Source: Gammaproteobacteria bacterium LSUCC0096
GTDB taxonomy: Bacteria > Pseudomonadota > Gammaproteobacteria > Pseudomonadales > Litorivicinaceae
Assembly (NCBI GenBank): GCA_008087055.1
Contig: VIEA01000001.1
Span: 198,514-262,513, forward strand
Reading direction: 5' to 3'
Length of the DNA: 64,000 nt
The position numbers and the translations under genes are program-made. The notes below the pieces were generated by a model. That model had not been told where the DNA came from. It ran no database searches and saw only the letters and a program-made list of their open reading frames with translations. This document shows, in pieces, positions 1 to 8,183 of this stretch; position 1 is the stretch's first letter; every line of letters begins with the position of its first letter.

Positions 1-137
<137 letters not shown>

Positions 138-155
138 TTCTATTTCTATGTGATT

Positions 156-180
156 AAAGGGGGATGCGTCCCCCTTTTTT
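156..180 (+). terminator. Intrinsic terminator/attenuator between dctP and dctQ
   Basis: Perfect 9-bp stem (AAAGGGGGA / TCCCCCTTT) with a TGCG loop followed by a T run to 180. It lies 18 bases after the dctP stop and 21 bases before dctQ. Placed inside the operon, it probably lets the binding protein be made in excess over the membrane subunits through partial read-through. Confidence 0.8.
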
Positions 181-201
181 CTGTTTCAAGAGGGTTTCAA
201 G

Positions 202-882
202 ATGTCCGGGTATACTCCTCATCTTTTGTTACTTGGGATGGTGATACTTCTATTTATTTGGGAGCGCTTTTCACCTCAAGCAGTCGATAAACTGGAAGAC
301 AATCTACTCGTTCTTCTGATGGTTTTATTGACCGTTGTATCTTTTGGCCAGGTGATCGCGCGGTATGGTTTTAATACCGGATGGTCTGCCGCTCTTGAAT
401 TTACGATGGTGACATTTTCTTGGCTCATTCTTGTCGGGATGAGTTACGGCATCAAACGAAGCTCACATTTGGGCGTAGATATTTTAGTAAAGGCTGTCCC
501 GAAGCCGATCGCAAAATGGTTGGCGATTTTTGGCGCTGGAACCGGGTTGGTCTACGGATTAATTTTGCTTGATGCTTCATGGCTTCAGGCAGTGGGTGTT
601 GAAACCCGGTCTGGTGCAATCGAGTACTGGGCGAAAATGTACAAAATTAACATCGGTACGGAAGAGTTACGCTGGCCTGTTTGGATCCAGGAAACGTTCG
701 ATGTCAAAGACCGTGTTCAGCGTTGGTTGGTGCTGATCATTTTGCCAATCAGTTTGGCACTTTTGTCATTCCGAAGTCTTCAGGCGATGGTTCAAATTTA
801 TCGTGGTGAACGTGACATGGTGATAGCTGGTCACGAGGCTGAAGATCTTGTGAACGAAAACAAAGACGCTTTGAAGGACTAA
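202..882 (+). CDS. dctQ: TRAP transporter small permease subunit (DctQ family)
   Basis: 226 residues with four predicted membrane segments: an N-terminal one (about residues 8-20), then about 32-52, 68-80 and a cluster at 105-125 and 175-190. DctQ is the small integral membrane subunit that pairs with DctM in Na+-driven TRAP uptake. Between segments there is a longer hydrophilic insert (residues 130-170, WAKMYKINIGTEELRWP region) than in short DctQ proteins; such inserts occur in the larger DctQ subtypes. Seven bases separate it from dctM, so the two are co-transcribed and probably co-translated. Family assignment is firm; the substrate is not shown by this subunit. Confidence 0.85.
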   Translation: MSGYTPHLLLLGMVILLFIWERFSPQAVDKLEDNLLVLLMVLLTVVSFGQVIARYGFNTGWSAALEFTMVTFSWLILVGMSYGIKRSSHLGVDILVKAVPKPIAKWLAIFGAGTGLVYGLILLDASWLQAVGVETRSGAIEYWAKMYKINIGTEELRWPVWIQETFDVKDRVQRWLVLIILPISLALLSFRSLQAMVQIYRGERDMVIAGHEAEDLVNENKDALKD

Positions 883-888
883 TTCATC

Positions 889-2508
889 ATGGAAACCTTA
901 ATTCTATTTGCCATGGTCCTCGGCTTTTTGTTTGTCGGTGTCCCTGTCGGCTTATCGTTGGGTCTGTCATCGATTCTCTATGTTGCATTATTTACGACAG
1001 AATCGTTGTCGTCTGTTGCGATTTCATTGTTTGGGGTCGGCACGCACTACACGTTGCTTGCGATTCCTTTCTTCATCTTGGCCTCCAGCTTCATGTCGAC
1101 CGGTGGTGTTGCGAAACGACTGATTCGCTTTGCAATTGCCTCTGTTGGGCATTTCCGAGGCGGTCTAGCGATGGCCTCTGTTCTCGCGTGTATGATGTTT
1201 GCGGCACTGTCGGGCTCGTCACCAGCAACGGTTGTGGCAATTGGAACGATTGCTATCGCTGGTATGCGCCAGGTTGGATATTCGAAAGAGTTTGCATCAG
1301 GAATTATTGCGAACGCTGGAACGCTCGGAATTTTGATTCCTCCATCAATCGTGATGGTTGTGTATGCAGCATCTGTTGATGTGTCTGTTGGACGGATGTT
1401 CTTGGCAGGTGTCATCCCAGGTGCACTTGCAGGCTTAATGCTCATGCTCGCAATTTATGTTGTTGCTCGTTACAAAAATCTTCCAGCTGAAGAGTGGAAG
1501 GGCATGGGTGAGCTTGTGTCTGGCGGTAAAGACGCATTCTGGGGCCTATTCTTGATCGTCATCATCATGGGTGGGATCTACGGTGGTGTATTTACGCCAA
1601 CTGAAGCTGCCGCTGCCGCTGCAGTGTATTCCGCGTTCGTTGCCCTCTTTATCTACCGTGATATGGGGCCATTTAAGGAAGAGCCTTGGGTTCGAGAGAC
1701 TGATTCTGCTGATGCGGTGGTTGGGTTTAAGGCGACGGTCTACGGAGTCACCTTTCTACTCGTTTGCTTGATCCTGTCTTTCTTCGCGCTGTCGGATGTT
1801 GAAGGGGTGACTCTTGGTGCTCGATTCCAATGGTCACTGATTGCATCACTAGCGCTCATGATCTGGTATTTGACTTGGCGTGGTCAGACTTCAAGCCCTG
1901 CACGCATGTTGTCATTAACCAATCAAGGACTTGTGATTTGGGGACGTAACTTCGGCGTTATGGCGAAAGGTTTCTTCCCGGCATTGGGTGGTGAAGAAAC
2001 CAAGCGTGTCATTTTGGATGCGACTAAAACAACAGTCATGCTGATGTTCATCATCGCAAATGCGCTCTTATTCGCGCATACCTTAGCTGCAGAGCGAATT
2101 CCGCAAACAATCACAGAGTGGATGTTGGGCGCTGGCTTCAATTGGTTCACGTTCCTCATTGCGGTCAATATCTTGCTCCTACTGGGTGGTCAGTTCATGG
2201 AACCTTCAGGGCTCCTGTTAATCGTCGCGCCGGTGGTATTCCCAATCGCAATGGAGCTTGGTATCGATCCAATTCACTTGGGTATTATCATGGTTGTGAA
2301 CATGGAAATCGGGATGATCACCCCGCCCATTGGTCTCAATCTGTTTGTGACCTCGGGTATTACTGGCATGAGTCTCGCGCGAGTTGTTAAAGCTGCGGCT
2401 CCATTTGTGGCTGTATTGTTCGTGTTCCTCATTCTGGTCACCTACGTCCCTTGGCTCTCAACCTGGTTGCCAACTTTGGTGATGGGCCCAGAGATCATTT
2501 CAAAATAA
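889..2508 (+). CDS. dctM: TRAP transporter large permease subunit (DctM family), long form
   Basis: 539 residues, strongly hydrophobic, with the DctM landmarks: an early SLGLSS segment, GSSPATVVAIGTIAIAGM, GTLGILIPPSI, GGIYGGVFTPTEAAA, and a C-terminal GMITPPIGLNLFV motif. Usual DctM proteins are about 430 residues. The extra length is an insertion around residues 270-385 between the PTEAAA helix and the second half, containing two additional hydrophobic stretches. DctM carries the substrate and Na+ path in the inner membrane. The start ATG lies 6 bases after the dctQ stop. The following dehydrogenase gene suggests uptake of a tartrate/malate-like hydroxyacid (inference). Confidence 0.9.
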   Translation: METLILFAMVLGFLFVGVPVGLSLGLSSILYVALFTTESLSSVAISLFGVGTHYTLLAIPFFILASSFMSTGGVAKRLIRFAIASVGHFRGGLAMASVLACMMFAALSGSSPATVVAIGTIAIAGMRQVGYSKEFASGIIANAGTLGILIPPSIVMVVYAASVDVSVGRMFLAGVIPGALAGLMLMLAIYVVARYKNLPAEEWKGMGELVSGGKDAFWGLFLIVIIMGGIYGGVFTPTEAAAAAAVYSAFVALFIYRDMGPFKEEPWVRETDSADAVVGFKATVYGVTFLLVCLILSFFALSDVEGVTLGARFQWSLIASLALMIWYLTWRGQTSSPARMLSLTNQGLVIWGRNFGVMAKGFFPALGGEETKRVILDATKTTVMLMFIIANALLFAHTLAAERIPQTITEWMLGAGFNWFTFLIAVNILLLLGGQFMEPSGLLLIVAPVVFPIAMELGIDPIHLGIIMVVNMEIGMITPPIGLNLFVTSGITGMSLARVVKAAAPFVAVLFVFLILVTYVPWLSTWLPTLVMGPEIISK

Positions 2509-2518
2509 GGTCCCTGAT

Positions 2519-2550
2519 CGGAGCCGGTGTGATTTATCATGCCGGTTCCG
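2519..2550 (+). other. Intercistronic hairpin between dctM and the dehydrogenase gene
   Basis: A 14-bp inverted repeat (arms 2519-2532 and 2537-2550) around a TTTA loop; the two non-Watson-Crick positions would be G-U pairs in RNA, which supports folding as RNA. There is no T tract after it, so it is more likely an mRNA processing or stability element than a terminator. Confidence 0.55.
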
Positions 2551-2568
2551 TTATCAATGAGGTGATCT

Positions 2569-3633
2569 ATGAGTTCATATCGAATTGCTGTTTTAGCTGG
2601 TGATGGCATTGGCAAGGAAGTCATGCCTGAAGGAATCCGCGTATTGGATGCCGTTGCACGGAAACATCAACTGGATCTGACATTCGATCACTTCGATTTT
2701 GCATCCTGCGATTACTATCTCGAACATGGTCAGATGATGCCGGACAACTGGAAAGAGATCATGATGGATTACGACGCGATCTATTATGGTGCTGTTGGTT
2801 GGCCTGAGACTGTTCCTGACCACATTTCGCTATGGGGTTCGCTGATTCAATTCCGTCGTCAGTTTGAACAGTATGTGTGTTTGCGTCCTGTAAAACTGAT
2901 GCCAGGTGTTCCGTCACCATTAGCAAATCGCCAGGTTGGCGACATTGATTTTTATGTCGTGCGTGAAAACAGTGAGGGCGAGTACTCAAGCGTCGGCGGA
3001 ATTATGAATGAAGGCACCGACCACGAATTCGCTTTGCAGGAATCTGTATTTACCCGCCGTGGCGTTGATCGCATCATGAAGTATGCTTTTGAGCTCGCCA
3101 AAACACGTGACAAAAAGCATGTGACGTCAGCAACAAAATCCAATGGAATCTCGATTTCGATGCCCTATTGGGATCGTCGTTTTGCAGAGATTTCCAAACA
3201 GTATCCAGAGTGCACAACAGACAAATACCACATCGATATTTTGACCGCGCATTTTGTGATGAACCCAGATCGCTTTGATGTCGTTGTGGCGTCCAATCTC
3301 TTTGGAGATATCTTGTCTGACTTAGGTCCTGCGTGTACTGGAACCATTGGTATCGCGCCGTCAGCTAACATCAATCCAGAGCGCAACTTCCCATCACTCT
3401 TTGAGCCTGTACATGGCTCGGCTCCAGACATCTACGGTAAAAATATCGCAAACCCGATCGGTATGATTTGGAGTGGCGCGATGATGCTTGATCATTTGGG
3501 TGAGGTTGCGGCTGCTGCCGATATCATGACAGCGATTGAGGGCGTATTAGAGACAGGCCCGCGCACACCGGATATGAAAGGCTCAGCCAATACACAAGAA
3601 GTCGGACAAGCGATTGCAGAGGCAATCGCTTAA
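2569..3633 (+). CDS. Tartrate dehydrogenase / D-malate dehydrogenase family protein
   Basis: 354 residues of the isocitrate/isopropylmalate dehydrogenase fold. Visible landmarks: N-terminal GDGIGKEVMPEG, substrate-loop RRQFEQYVCLRPVKL, YVVRENSEGEYSSVGG, the metal-binding SNLFGDILSDL, and the NAD-site FEPVHGSAPDIYGKNIANP. The RENSEGEYSSVGG and PSPL features fit the tartrate dehydrogenase/decarboxylase (TtuC/DmlA) branch rather than LeuB. These are NAD- and Mn-dependent enzymes acting on tartrate, D-malate and related 2-hydroxyacids. It lies 60 bases behind dctM, so it likely metabolises what the TRAP system imports. Exact substrate is uncertain. Confidence 0.85.
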   Translation: MSSYRIAVLAGDGIGKEVMPEGIRVLDAVARKHQLDLTFDHFDFASCDYYLEHGQMMPDNWKEIMMDYDAIYYGAVGWPETVPDHISLWGSLIQFRRQFEQYVCLRPVKLMPGVPSPLANRQVGDIDFYVVRENSEGEYSSVGGIMNEGTDHEFALQESVFTRRGVDRIMKYAFELAKTRDKKHVTSATKSNGISISMPYWDRRFAEISKQYPECTTDKYHIDILTAHFVMNPDRFDVVVASNLFGDILSDLGPACTGTIGIAPSANINPERNFPSLFEPVHGSAPDIYGKNIANPIGMIWSGAMMLDHLGEVAAAADIMTAIEGVLETGPRTPDMKGSANTQEVGQAIAEAIA

Positions 3634-3636
3634 TCG

Positions 3637-4263
3637 TCAGTCCGGTAGATACTCATCCTTCCAACGAAGCACGACATTGAAGCTCACTGAAATGCGTGTT
3701 TCGTGAGAGAGATTTGGATGCACTAGGTGATGCAGAAATGCAGGCCATAGAAGAAGCTGACCTGGTGTCGGCTTTACCCGATGTTCCGGATCAATTTGTC
3801 CGTCCCCTCGAATGGCATTCATATTGGCTTGCGGTCTTGGATCGTAAAAGCTGATGCAGTTCGGTGTCCGGTCATCTCGGCCAGAAGGCAGCGTATCGTG
3901 TTCTGGAACCGCAACATAATAGGTCCCGCTGAGCCAGGCATGCGGGTGGTTATGTAGATTATGATAATCCCCCATCCGGTTCACGTTCGCCCACGCCTGG
4001 ATCGCAAAGTCGAGGCTGTAGTCGATCCCCAAGTTTTGCGCATAATCGACAACAGCACGTTGCACTGACTGTTTGAGCCACTGAATCACCGGGTGCTGTT
4101 CATTGAATAAATTATCGCTCAGATAATCTGTCGTCATTTGAGCCTTCTGAATATCGAGTTTTTCGATGTGATCAGCCAAGATCGGATTGGCTTGGTCGTG
4201 GCCGGGCAGGGTGATTTCCATCAATTGCGTTGGCCAGAGATTCTTGAAGGTTGGTGTCGTCAT
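3637..4263 (-). CDS. Putative 2OG-Fe(II) oxygenase family protein (TIGR02466-like)
   Basis: 208 residues. The segment HNLHNHPHAWLSGTYYVAVP, followed by ISFYDPRP, GQLLLWPAFLHHLVHPN and ETRISVSFNVVL, matches the jelly-roll core of small 2OG-Fe(II) oxygenase-like proteins annotated as TIGR02466. Candidate Fe ligands are a His in the HNHPH cluster and the His of HLVHPN, with the Arg of TRISVSF as the 2OG contact. Function of the family is not established. Convergent with the dehydrogenase (3 bases between stops) and divergent from the Bfd-like gene across a 16-bp palindrome. Confidence 0.65.
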   Translation of the reverse strand: MTTPTFKNLWPTQLMEITLPGHDQANPILADHIEKLDIQKAQMTTDYLSDNLFNEQHPVIQWLKQSVQRAVVDYAQNLGIDYSLDFAIQAWANVNRMGDYHNLHNHPHAWLSGTYYVAVPEHDTLPSGRDDRTPNCISFYDPRPQANMNAIRGDGQIDPEHRVKPTPGQLLLWPAFLHHLVHPNLSHETRISVSFNVVLRWKDEYLPD

Positions 4264-4283
4264 TTCGATTTTCTCAGTAGCAT

Positions 4284-4299
4284 TGACCCTCGAGGGTCA
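4284..4299. promoter_or_regulatory. Perfect 16-bp palindrome, candidate operator between divergent genes
   Basis: TGACCCTCGAGGGTCA is fully self-complementary. It sits 21 bases upstream of the minus-strand oxygenase-like gene (start 4263) and 32 bases upstream of the plus-strand Bfd-like gene (start 4331). Such placement suits a dimeric repressor controlling both. The cognate regulator is not identified. Confidence 0.5.
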
Positions 4300-4330
4300 C
4301 ATTTTGGTTTTCGGTTAGAGGGTGGATGTC

Positions 4331-4495
4331 ATGATCGTTTGTCTTTGTCGGTTAATCGACTCAGATGACTTCGAATCTGATGAAGCGCTGAAAGAGCGCA
4401 TACTGGAAGATGACTTCCAGTGTGGCCAATGTCAGATTCAGTATCTGATGCAGCAACGCTCATCCAACGAAAACTCTTCCGATCCAGATAATTAA
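4331..4495 (+). CDS. Small bacterioferritin-associated-ferredoxin-like [2Fe-2S] protein
   Basis: 54 residues starting MIVCLCRLIDSDDF with CGQC at residues 31-34. The CxC (residues 4 and 6) and CxxC spacing matches the four cysteine ligands of the BFD-like [2Fe-2S] domain, in which bacterioferritin-associated ferredoxin has CxC about 30 residues before CxxC. The C-terminal tail (QQRSSNENSSDPDN) is hydrophilic and unlike classical Bfd. Its TAA stop overlaps that of the aldo/keto reductase gene on the other strand (shared TTAA at 4492-4495). No bacterioferritin gene is in the window, so an iron-release role is only possible, not shown. A weak GGTGG precedes the ATG. Confidence 0.6.
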   Translation: MIVCLCRLIDSDDFESDEALKERILEDDFQCGQCQIQYLMQQRSSNENSSDPDN

Positions 4496-5493
4496 CAGTA
4501 CTTCTCTGGCCCAAGCCAGTTGGCATCTGAATACCGGTCGCCATGACACCAACCCACTTCTAAAATGTCTTCGCACTGTTGAATTTGTTGTTCAGTCAGC
4601 GGTTCATTCGCAGCACGGATGTGAGCCTCCAAGTGCTCAACAGATCGTGTGCCAGGAATCGTGATGATGTTTTCGCTTTTTGAAAGCACCCAGCTCACTG
4701 CAAGCTGCGCTGTCGTTTTGCCCAGAGACTTGGCGTATTCGCGTAGTGGATCGACGGCTTCGATATTGAATTCAAGGTTTGGACTTAAGAATCTCGGATT
4801 GGTCTTGAGCCATGGAAGATTTGGGACCTCGTGGGGCAGTCGTGGCTTATCAGTCAGTATGCTTCGTCCGACTGGGGAGAACGCAACAAACGTTGTTCCG
4901 AGTCGTTGGCAACGCGAAAGGAGGCCTAATTCAGGGCTCCTTGTGGCCAGTGAATATTCCGACTGAACGGCCGTGACAGGTCCAACGGACCATGCGCGCT
5001 CAAGGGTAGTTGGTGCGATTTCAGAGAGTCCAATATTTTTGATGAGCCCCTCTTCTTTGAAACGCATGAGCGTTTCCATCACTTGCTCGATTGAATGCTC
5101 ACGATCTCGCCTGTGGATGTAGAAAAGATCGACATGGTCGACGCCGAGGCGATCTAAACTTTTTTCAAGTTCACCGCGAAGATAGCTTGGCTCATTGCTA
5201 AAGAAACGCTCTTTGGTCTCTGGTTTCGATCCGATGCCTGCTTTGGTCGCGATGAAAAATTCGGCACGAGCACCCGGATGAGCCTTTAAATAGTTTCCAA
5301 TAAAGGTTTCGGAATTTCCTCGCCCGTAGATATTTGCCGTATCAATGTGATTGATACCCGAGGCGCGCGCTTTGTCTAGAATCGCGTGCGCTTGCTCTTC
5401 AGTGACTGGGCCATAAAAATCTGCGAAGGACATAGCGCCAATACCCACGGCGCTGAGTTTGGTTTGTGCTTGTGAAATATATCGGCGTTGCAT
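4492..5493 (-). CDS. Aldo/keto reductase
   Basis: 333 residues. The (beta/alpha)8 aldo/keto reductase catalytic tetrad is visible: Asp and Tyr in HIDTANIYGRGNSE, Lys in FIATKAG, and His in FYIHRRD. NADPH-site elements near the C terminus (IITIPGTRSVEHLEAHIRAA) are also present. Reduces an aldehyde or ketone with NADPH; the substrate cannot be read from sequence. Monocistronic or first of a run with the downstream genes on the minus strand; it converges on and overlaps the Bfd-like gene by four bases. Confidence 0.85.
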   Translation of the reverse strand: MQRRYISQAQTKLSAVGIGAMSFADFYGPVTEEQAHAILDKARASGINHIDTANIYGRGNSETFIGNYLKAHPGARAEFFIATKAGIGSKPETKERFFSNEPSYLRGELEKSLDRLGVDHVDLFYIHRRDREHSIEQVMETLMRFKEEGLIKNIGLSEIAPTTLERAWSVGPVTAVQSEYSLATRSPELGLLSRCQRLGTTFVAFSPVGRSILTDKPRLPHEVPNLPWLKTNPRFLSPNLEFNIEAVDPLREYAKSLGKTTAQLAVSWVLSKSENIITIPGTRSVEHLEAHIRAANEPLTEQQIQQCEDILEVGWCHGDRYSDANWLGPEKYC

Positions 5494-5565
5494 CGCGATC
5501 CCTGATTTTTGTTATTTACACGAAGTTTCATTGAGATCGCTCAGGCACGCAAGTATCGACAACGC

Positions 5566-5913
5566 TCAACTTCCTCGATAAGTGGAAAAGCCGTATGGGC
5601 TAAGTAACAGCGGAACGTGGTAATGGGAATCGTCAGAAATACCAAATCGAATTGGGATAACATCCAAAAATGGATACTCGGGTAATTCGGTGCCTTGTTC
5701 TCTTAAATAGTCACCAGCATGGAATATAATTTCGTAAGCTCCGAATTGAGCGTCGTCATCTGAGAGTAATTTTTCAGATACCCGTCCGTCACCATTGGTC
5801 GTAAAAATGCCCAAGTCTTTAGGATTTGGTTCAAGGCGCTTGAGAGAAATTCGTAACCCTTGGGCAGGTGTTCCTTTTGCTGTATCGAGTACGTGAGTTG
5901 AGAGTGTAGTCAT
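5566..5913 (-). CDS. hiuH: 5-hydroxyisourate hydrolase (transthyretin-like)
   Basis: 115 residues, usual for the family. Begins [19 protein letters not shown] and ends with the diagnostic YRGS tetrapeptide after [16 protein letters not shown]. The N-terminal His, the Arg of LRISLKRLE, and the His of HYHVPLL are the expected active-site residues. The enzyme hydrolyses 5-hydroxyisourate, the product of urate oxidation, to OHCU. No N-terminal signal is seen, so it is cytoplasmic. It is the last gene of a puuD-lysR-hiuH minus-strand operon, 7 bases after the LysR gene. Confidence 0.95.
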   Translation of the reverse strand: MTTLSTHVLDTAKGTPAQGLRISLKRLEPNPKDLGIFTTNGDGRVSEKLLSDDDAQFGAYEIIFHAGDYLREQGTELPEYPFLDVIPIRFGISDDSHYHVPLLLSPYGFSTYRGS

Positions 5914-5920
5914 GCGAACC

Positions 5921-6844
5921 TCAGCTTAAATAATCTTGGATAAGTTGGTTTGTCGGATGCGTTTTGAGATGTTCCGCGAGATAGTCGAGGAGTAGTTCAA
6001 CTTTGAGTACTCGACCTTTGCGTTCAGGCATCAAAGCCCGAATCCCGAGGTTTTGTGGTTCAAACTTTCTTAAAACAGGTATCAACAAGTCGTCGCGTAA
6101 TGCATCAGCACAGGTCCAAATGGATTGCTGGACGAGACCCTTTCCACTAATGCCCCAGTCGGTCAAAACTTCACTGGATGAGGCGTCAAGGCCACCTGAA
6201 ATTGCAACGGATTCGAGTTTTCCATTGATTAAGAATTGCCAGCGAAAGCGAGTTGATCCAGGGAATCGAAGGATTAAACACGAATGATTTTTAAGATCGT
6301 ATGGCGTTTTTAATTCGCTTGCTTGGTCTAGATAATCACGGCTGCCGGCAGTAATTCTGTGATCAGGAACGAGCGGACGCATAACCCAAGAGGAGTCAGG
6401 TAGGTAGCCTTGGCGCAGTGCGAGGTCGACTTTTTCTTCAACTAAATTCACTGCGCGGTCGGTTACATCGAGACGAATATCGATACTTGGATATTCAATT
6501 TTGAATTGTCCCAAAATTGGAGCGATAACGGAGCGCCCCAATGCATAGGGTGCTGAGATTTTAATTACGCCCTCTGGCGCTGCCTTCATTCGATCCAGTT
6601 CGTTTTGACAATCAGCAAACTGGTTCAGCACCGATTGGCAGGTGCTGTAATAAAGCTCTCCCGCTTCGGTTGGTTTGACTGATCGAGTCGTCCGATGTAA
6701 TAGCCGAACCCCGAGCTTTTGTTCGAGCTTAAGTATGCGTGAGCTGACTACAGCGGTTGAAATTCTGAGGTCACGACCAGCGGCCGAAAAACTCTCGAGG
6801 TCGACGACACGACAAAATACTGTAATGTCATCGATCTCATACAT
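5921..6844 (-). CDS. LysR family transcriptional regulator of the urate cluster
   Basis: 307 residues. N-terminal winged helix-turn-helix (about residues 3-62: [20 protein letters not shown] then [17 protein letters not shown]) followed by a LysR effector-binding domain. Lies between puuD and hiuH with only one base separating it from puuD, so it is co-transcribed with the genes it probably controls. The divergent puuD-puuE spacer carries two inverted repeats that could be its sites. The ligand may be urate or a breakdown product (inference from position). Confidence 0.9.
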   Translation of the reverse strand: MYEIDDITVFCRVVDLESFSAAGRDLRISTAVVSSRILKLEQKLGVRLLHRTTRSVKPTEAGELYYSTCQSVLNQFADCQNELDRMKAAPEGVIKISAPYALGRSVIAPILGQFKIEYPSIDIRLDVTDRAVNLVEEKVDLALRQGYLPDSSWVMRPLVPDHRITAGSRDYLDQASELKTPYDLKNHSCLILRFPGSTRFRWQFLINGKLESVAISGGLDASSSEVLTDWGISGKGLVQQSIWTCADALRDDLLIPVLRKFEPQNLGIRALMPERKGRVLKVELLLDYLAEHLKTHPTNQLIQDYLS

Positions 6845-6845
6845 G

Positions 6846-8027
6846 TCAGTTGTTCTCCAGCCAATACCCGAGCATGGCGCGCTCCTCGGGTTTCATTTGT
6901 GTCATGTTACCTAACGGCATGGCTTGAGATGCAACTGATTGTGCATGCACTTGTGCTTTATATTTCTGCACGTCCACAAGCGTCTCGAGAATGACACCTT
7001 TGGGTGGCGTCGTGAATCCAGCCATTGTTGGTTGGGCTGCATGACATCCCGCGCAGTGCGTCGTAACGATGGTTTGTATCGCATCATCAGTGACAATTTG
7101 GTTTGTATTGAGCGTGACCGTTTCAGGCTTTGCCCAGATTGCGAGAACGATGATTAAGATCGAAGCAATTGGCCACTGCCATCTCACTCGAAGCCCTGTC
7201 GCTCCAGCATGCCCTGCATTGAAGTAATCTCGAATAATTGCACCAATGAGGACGATGAGACCTACCAATATCCACAGATCATCGCCAACGAATGTCATTG
7301 GATAGTGGTTCGAGAGCATCATGAATAACACTGGGAGCGTAAGGTAGTTGTTATGCGTCGAGCGCTGTTTTGCTTGCTGTCCAAGCGCCGGATCAGGTGC
7401 TTCTCCGCGTTGAAGTGATGCGACCACTTTTTTCTGGTTAGGGATGATTATGAAAAAGACGTTACCGGTCATCCAAGTCGCGACCATAGCACCAACATGC
7501 AAAAGTGCCGCGCGAGAACTGAATATCTCGCTGTAAGAGTAGGCCGCTAAAACCACAACAACATAAACAATGAATCCGAGTATCAATAAGTTCTTACCAA
7601 TCGGGGTCTTGCAAATGAGGTCATATACGATCCACCCAAGTGCCAGTGAGGCGAGAGATAGACCGACTGCTTGCATGACTGTTATGTCAGCAACAGACGA
7701 GTCGATAAGAAACGCCTTTGCACCCCAATAGTAGGTGACTGCTAATAGTGAGAATCCGCTAATCCACGTGAAATAACTTTCATATTTGAACCAGTGGAGT
7801 TCTTTTGGCATTGAGCCAGGAGCAACGAGGTATTTTTGCACATGATAAAAACCACCTCCGTGGACACTCCATGATTCACCATGCACGCCTTCAGGTAGAT
7901 GTGCCGCTTTACGTAATGATAAATCGAGCCATACAAAATAAAACGAGCTTCCAATCCATGCGATCGCAGTGATCACGTGAAGCCATCGTAATAATAAGCT
8001 TGCCCAGTCCATCCAGTATTCAGCCAT
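6846..8027 (-). CDS. puuD: Membrane urate oxidase / urate hydroxylase PuuD with cytochrome c domain
   Basis: 393 residues: about eight membrane helices in residues 1-320, then a cytochrome c domain with CAGCH at 325-329 and a likely Met axial ligand in AMPLGNM near 370. The N-terminal part has WLHVITAIAWIGSSFYFVWLD, typical of the PuuD (DUF989) urate hydroxylase family. The enzyme oxidises urate to 5-hydroxyisourate and passes electrons through its haem domain to the respiratory chain, so no H2O2-forming uricase is needed. It is the first gene of the minus-strand operon puuD-lysR-hiuH and is divergent from puuE. Confidence 0.93.
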   Translation of the reverse strand: MAEYWMDWASLLLRWLHVITAIAWIGSSFYFVWLDLSLRKAAHLPEGVHGESWSVHGGGFYHVQKYLVAPGSMPKELHWFKYESYFTWISGFSLLAVTYYWGAKAFLIDSSVADITVMQAVGLSLASLALGWIVYDLICKTPIGKNLLILGFIVYVVVVLAAYSYSEIFSSRAALLHVGAMVATWMTGNVFFIIIPNQKKVVASLQRGEAPDPALGQQAKQRSTHNNYLTLPVLFMMLSNHYPMTFVGDDLWILVGLIVLIGAIIRDYFNAGHAGATGLRVRWQWPIASILIIVLAIWAKPETVTLNTNQIVTDDAIQTIVTTHCAGCHAAQPTMAGFTTPPKGVILETLVDVQKYKAQVHAQSVASQAMPLGNMTQMKPEERAMLGYWLENN

Positions 8028-8111
8028 GATGCGTCCTCAGGTCGGTGCGTTTTATGTTTGGCAGAGTCTAAAGGCCGTCGTTTTGAATAATTACACTTAA
8101 TTTTCGCTCAT

Positions 8112-8155
8112 ATTATCAAAAAAATATTGATAATCTCGAGCAAGATATTCGAGAT
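8112..8155. promoter_or_regulatory. Two inverted repeats in the puuD/puuE divergent promoter region
   Basis: First repeat: ATTATCAA (8112-8119) and TTGATAAT (8127-8134), a perfect 8-bp pair with a 7-bp gap. Second: ATCTCGA (8133-8139) and TCGAGAT (8149-8155), a perfect 7-bp pair with a 9-bp gap. Dyads of this kind with the T-N11-A pattern are usual for LysR regulators; the LysR gene of the cluster is the natural candidate. The 156-bp spacer must hold both promoters. Confidence 0.55.
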
Positions 8156-8183
8156 AATGCATTCTCGTTCGAGGAGATGATCA

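Noticed and set aside
1047-1445. A 132-codon minus-strand open frame in dctM
   Set aside because: Antisense shadow of a membrane protein gene; no ribosome-binding site and no domain.
2519-2550. Hairpin after dctM as a transcription terminator
   Set aside because: Strong stem but no T tract, and the dehydrogenase gene follows at once with no clear promoter; kept as an RNA element instead.
4329-4544. 71-codon minus-strand frame across the Bfd-like gene
   Set aside because: The plus-strand frame has the four-Cys ferredoxin pattern; the minus frame has no family features and overlaps the aldo/keto reductase end.
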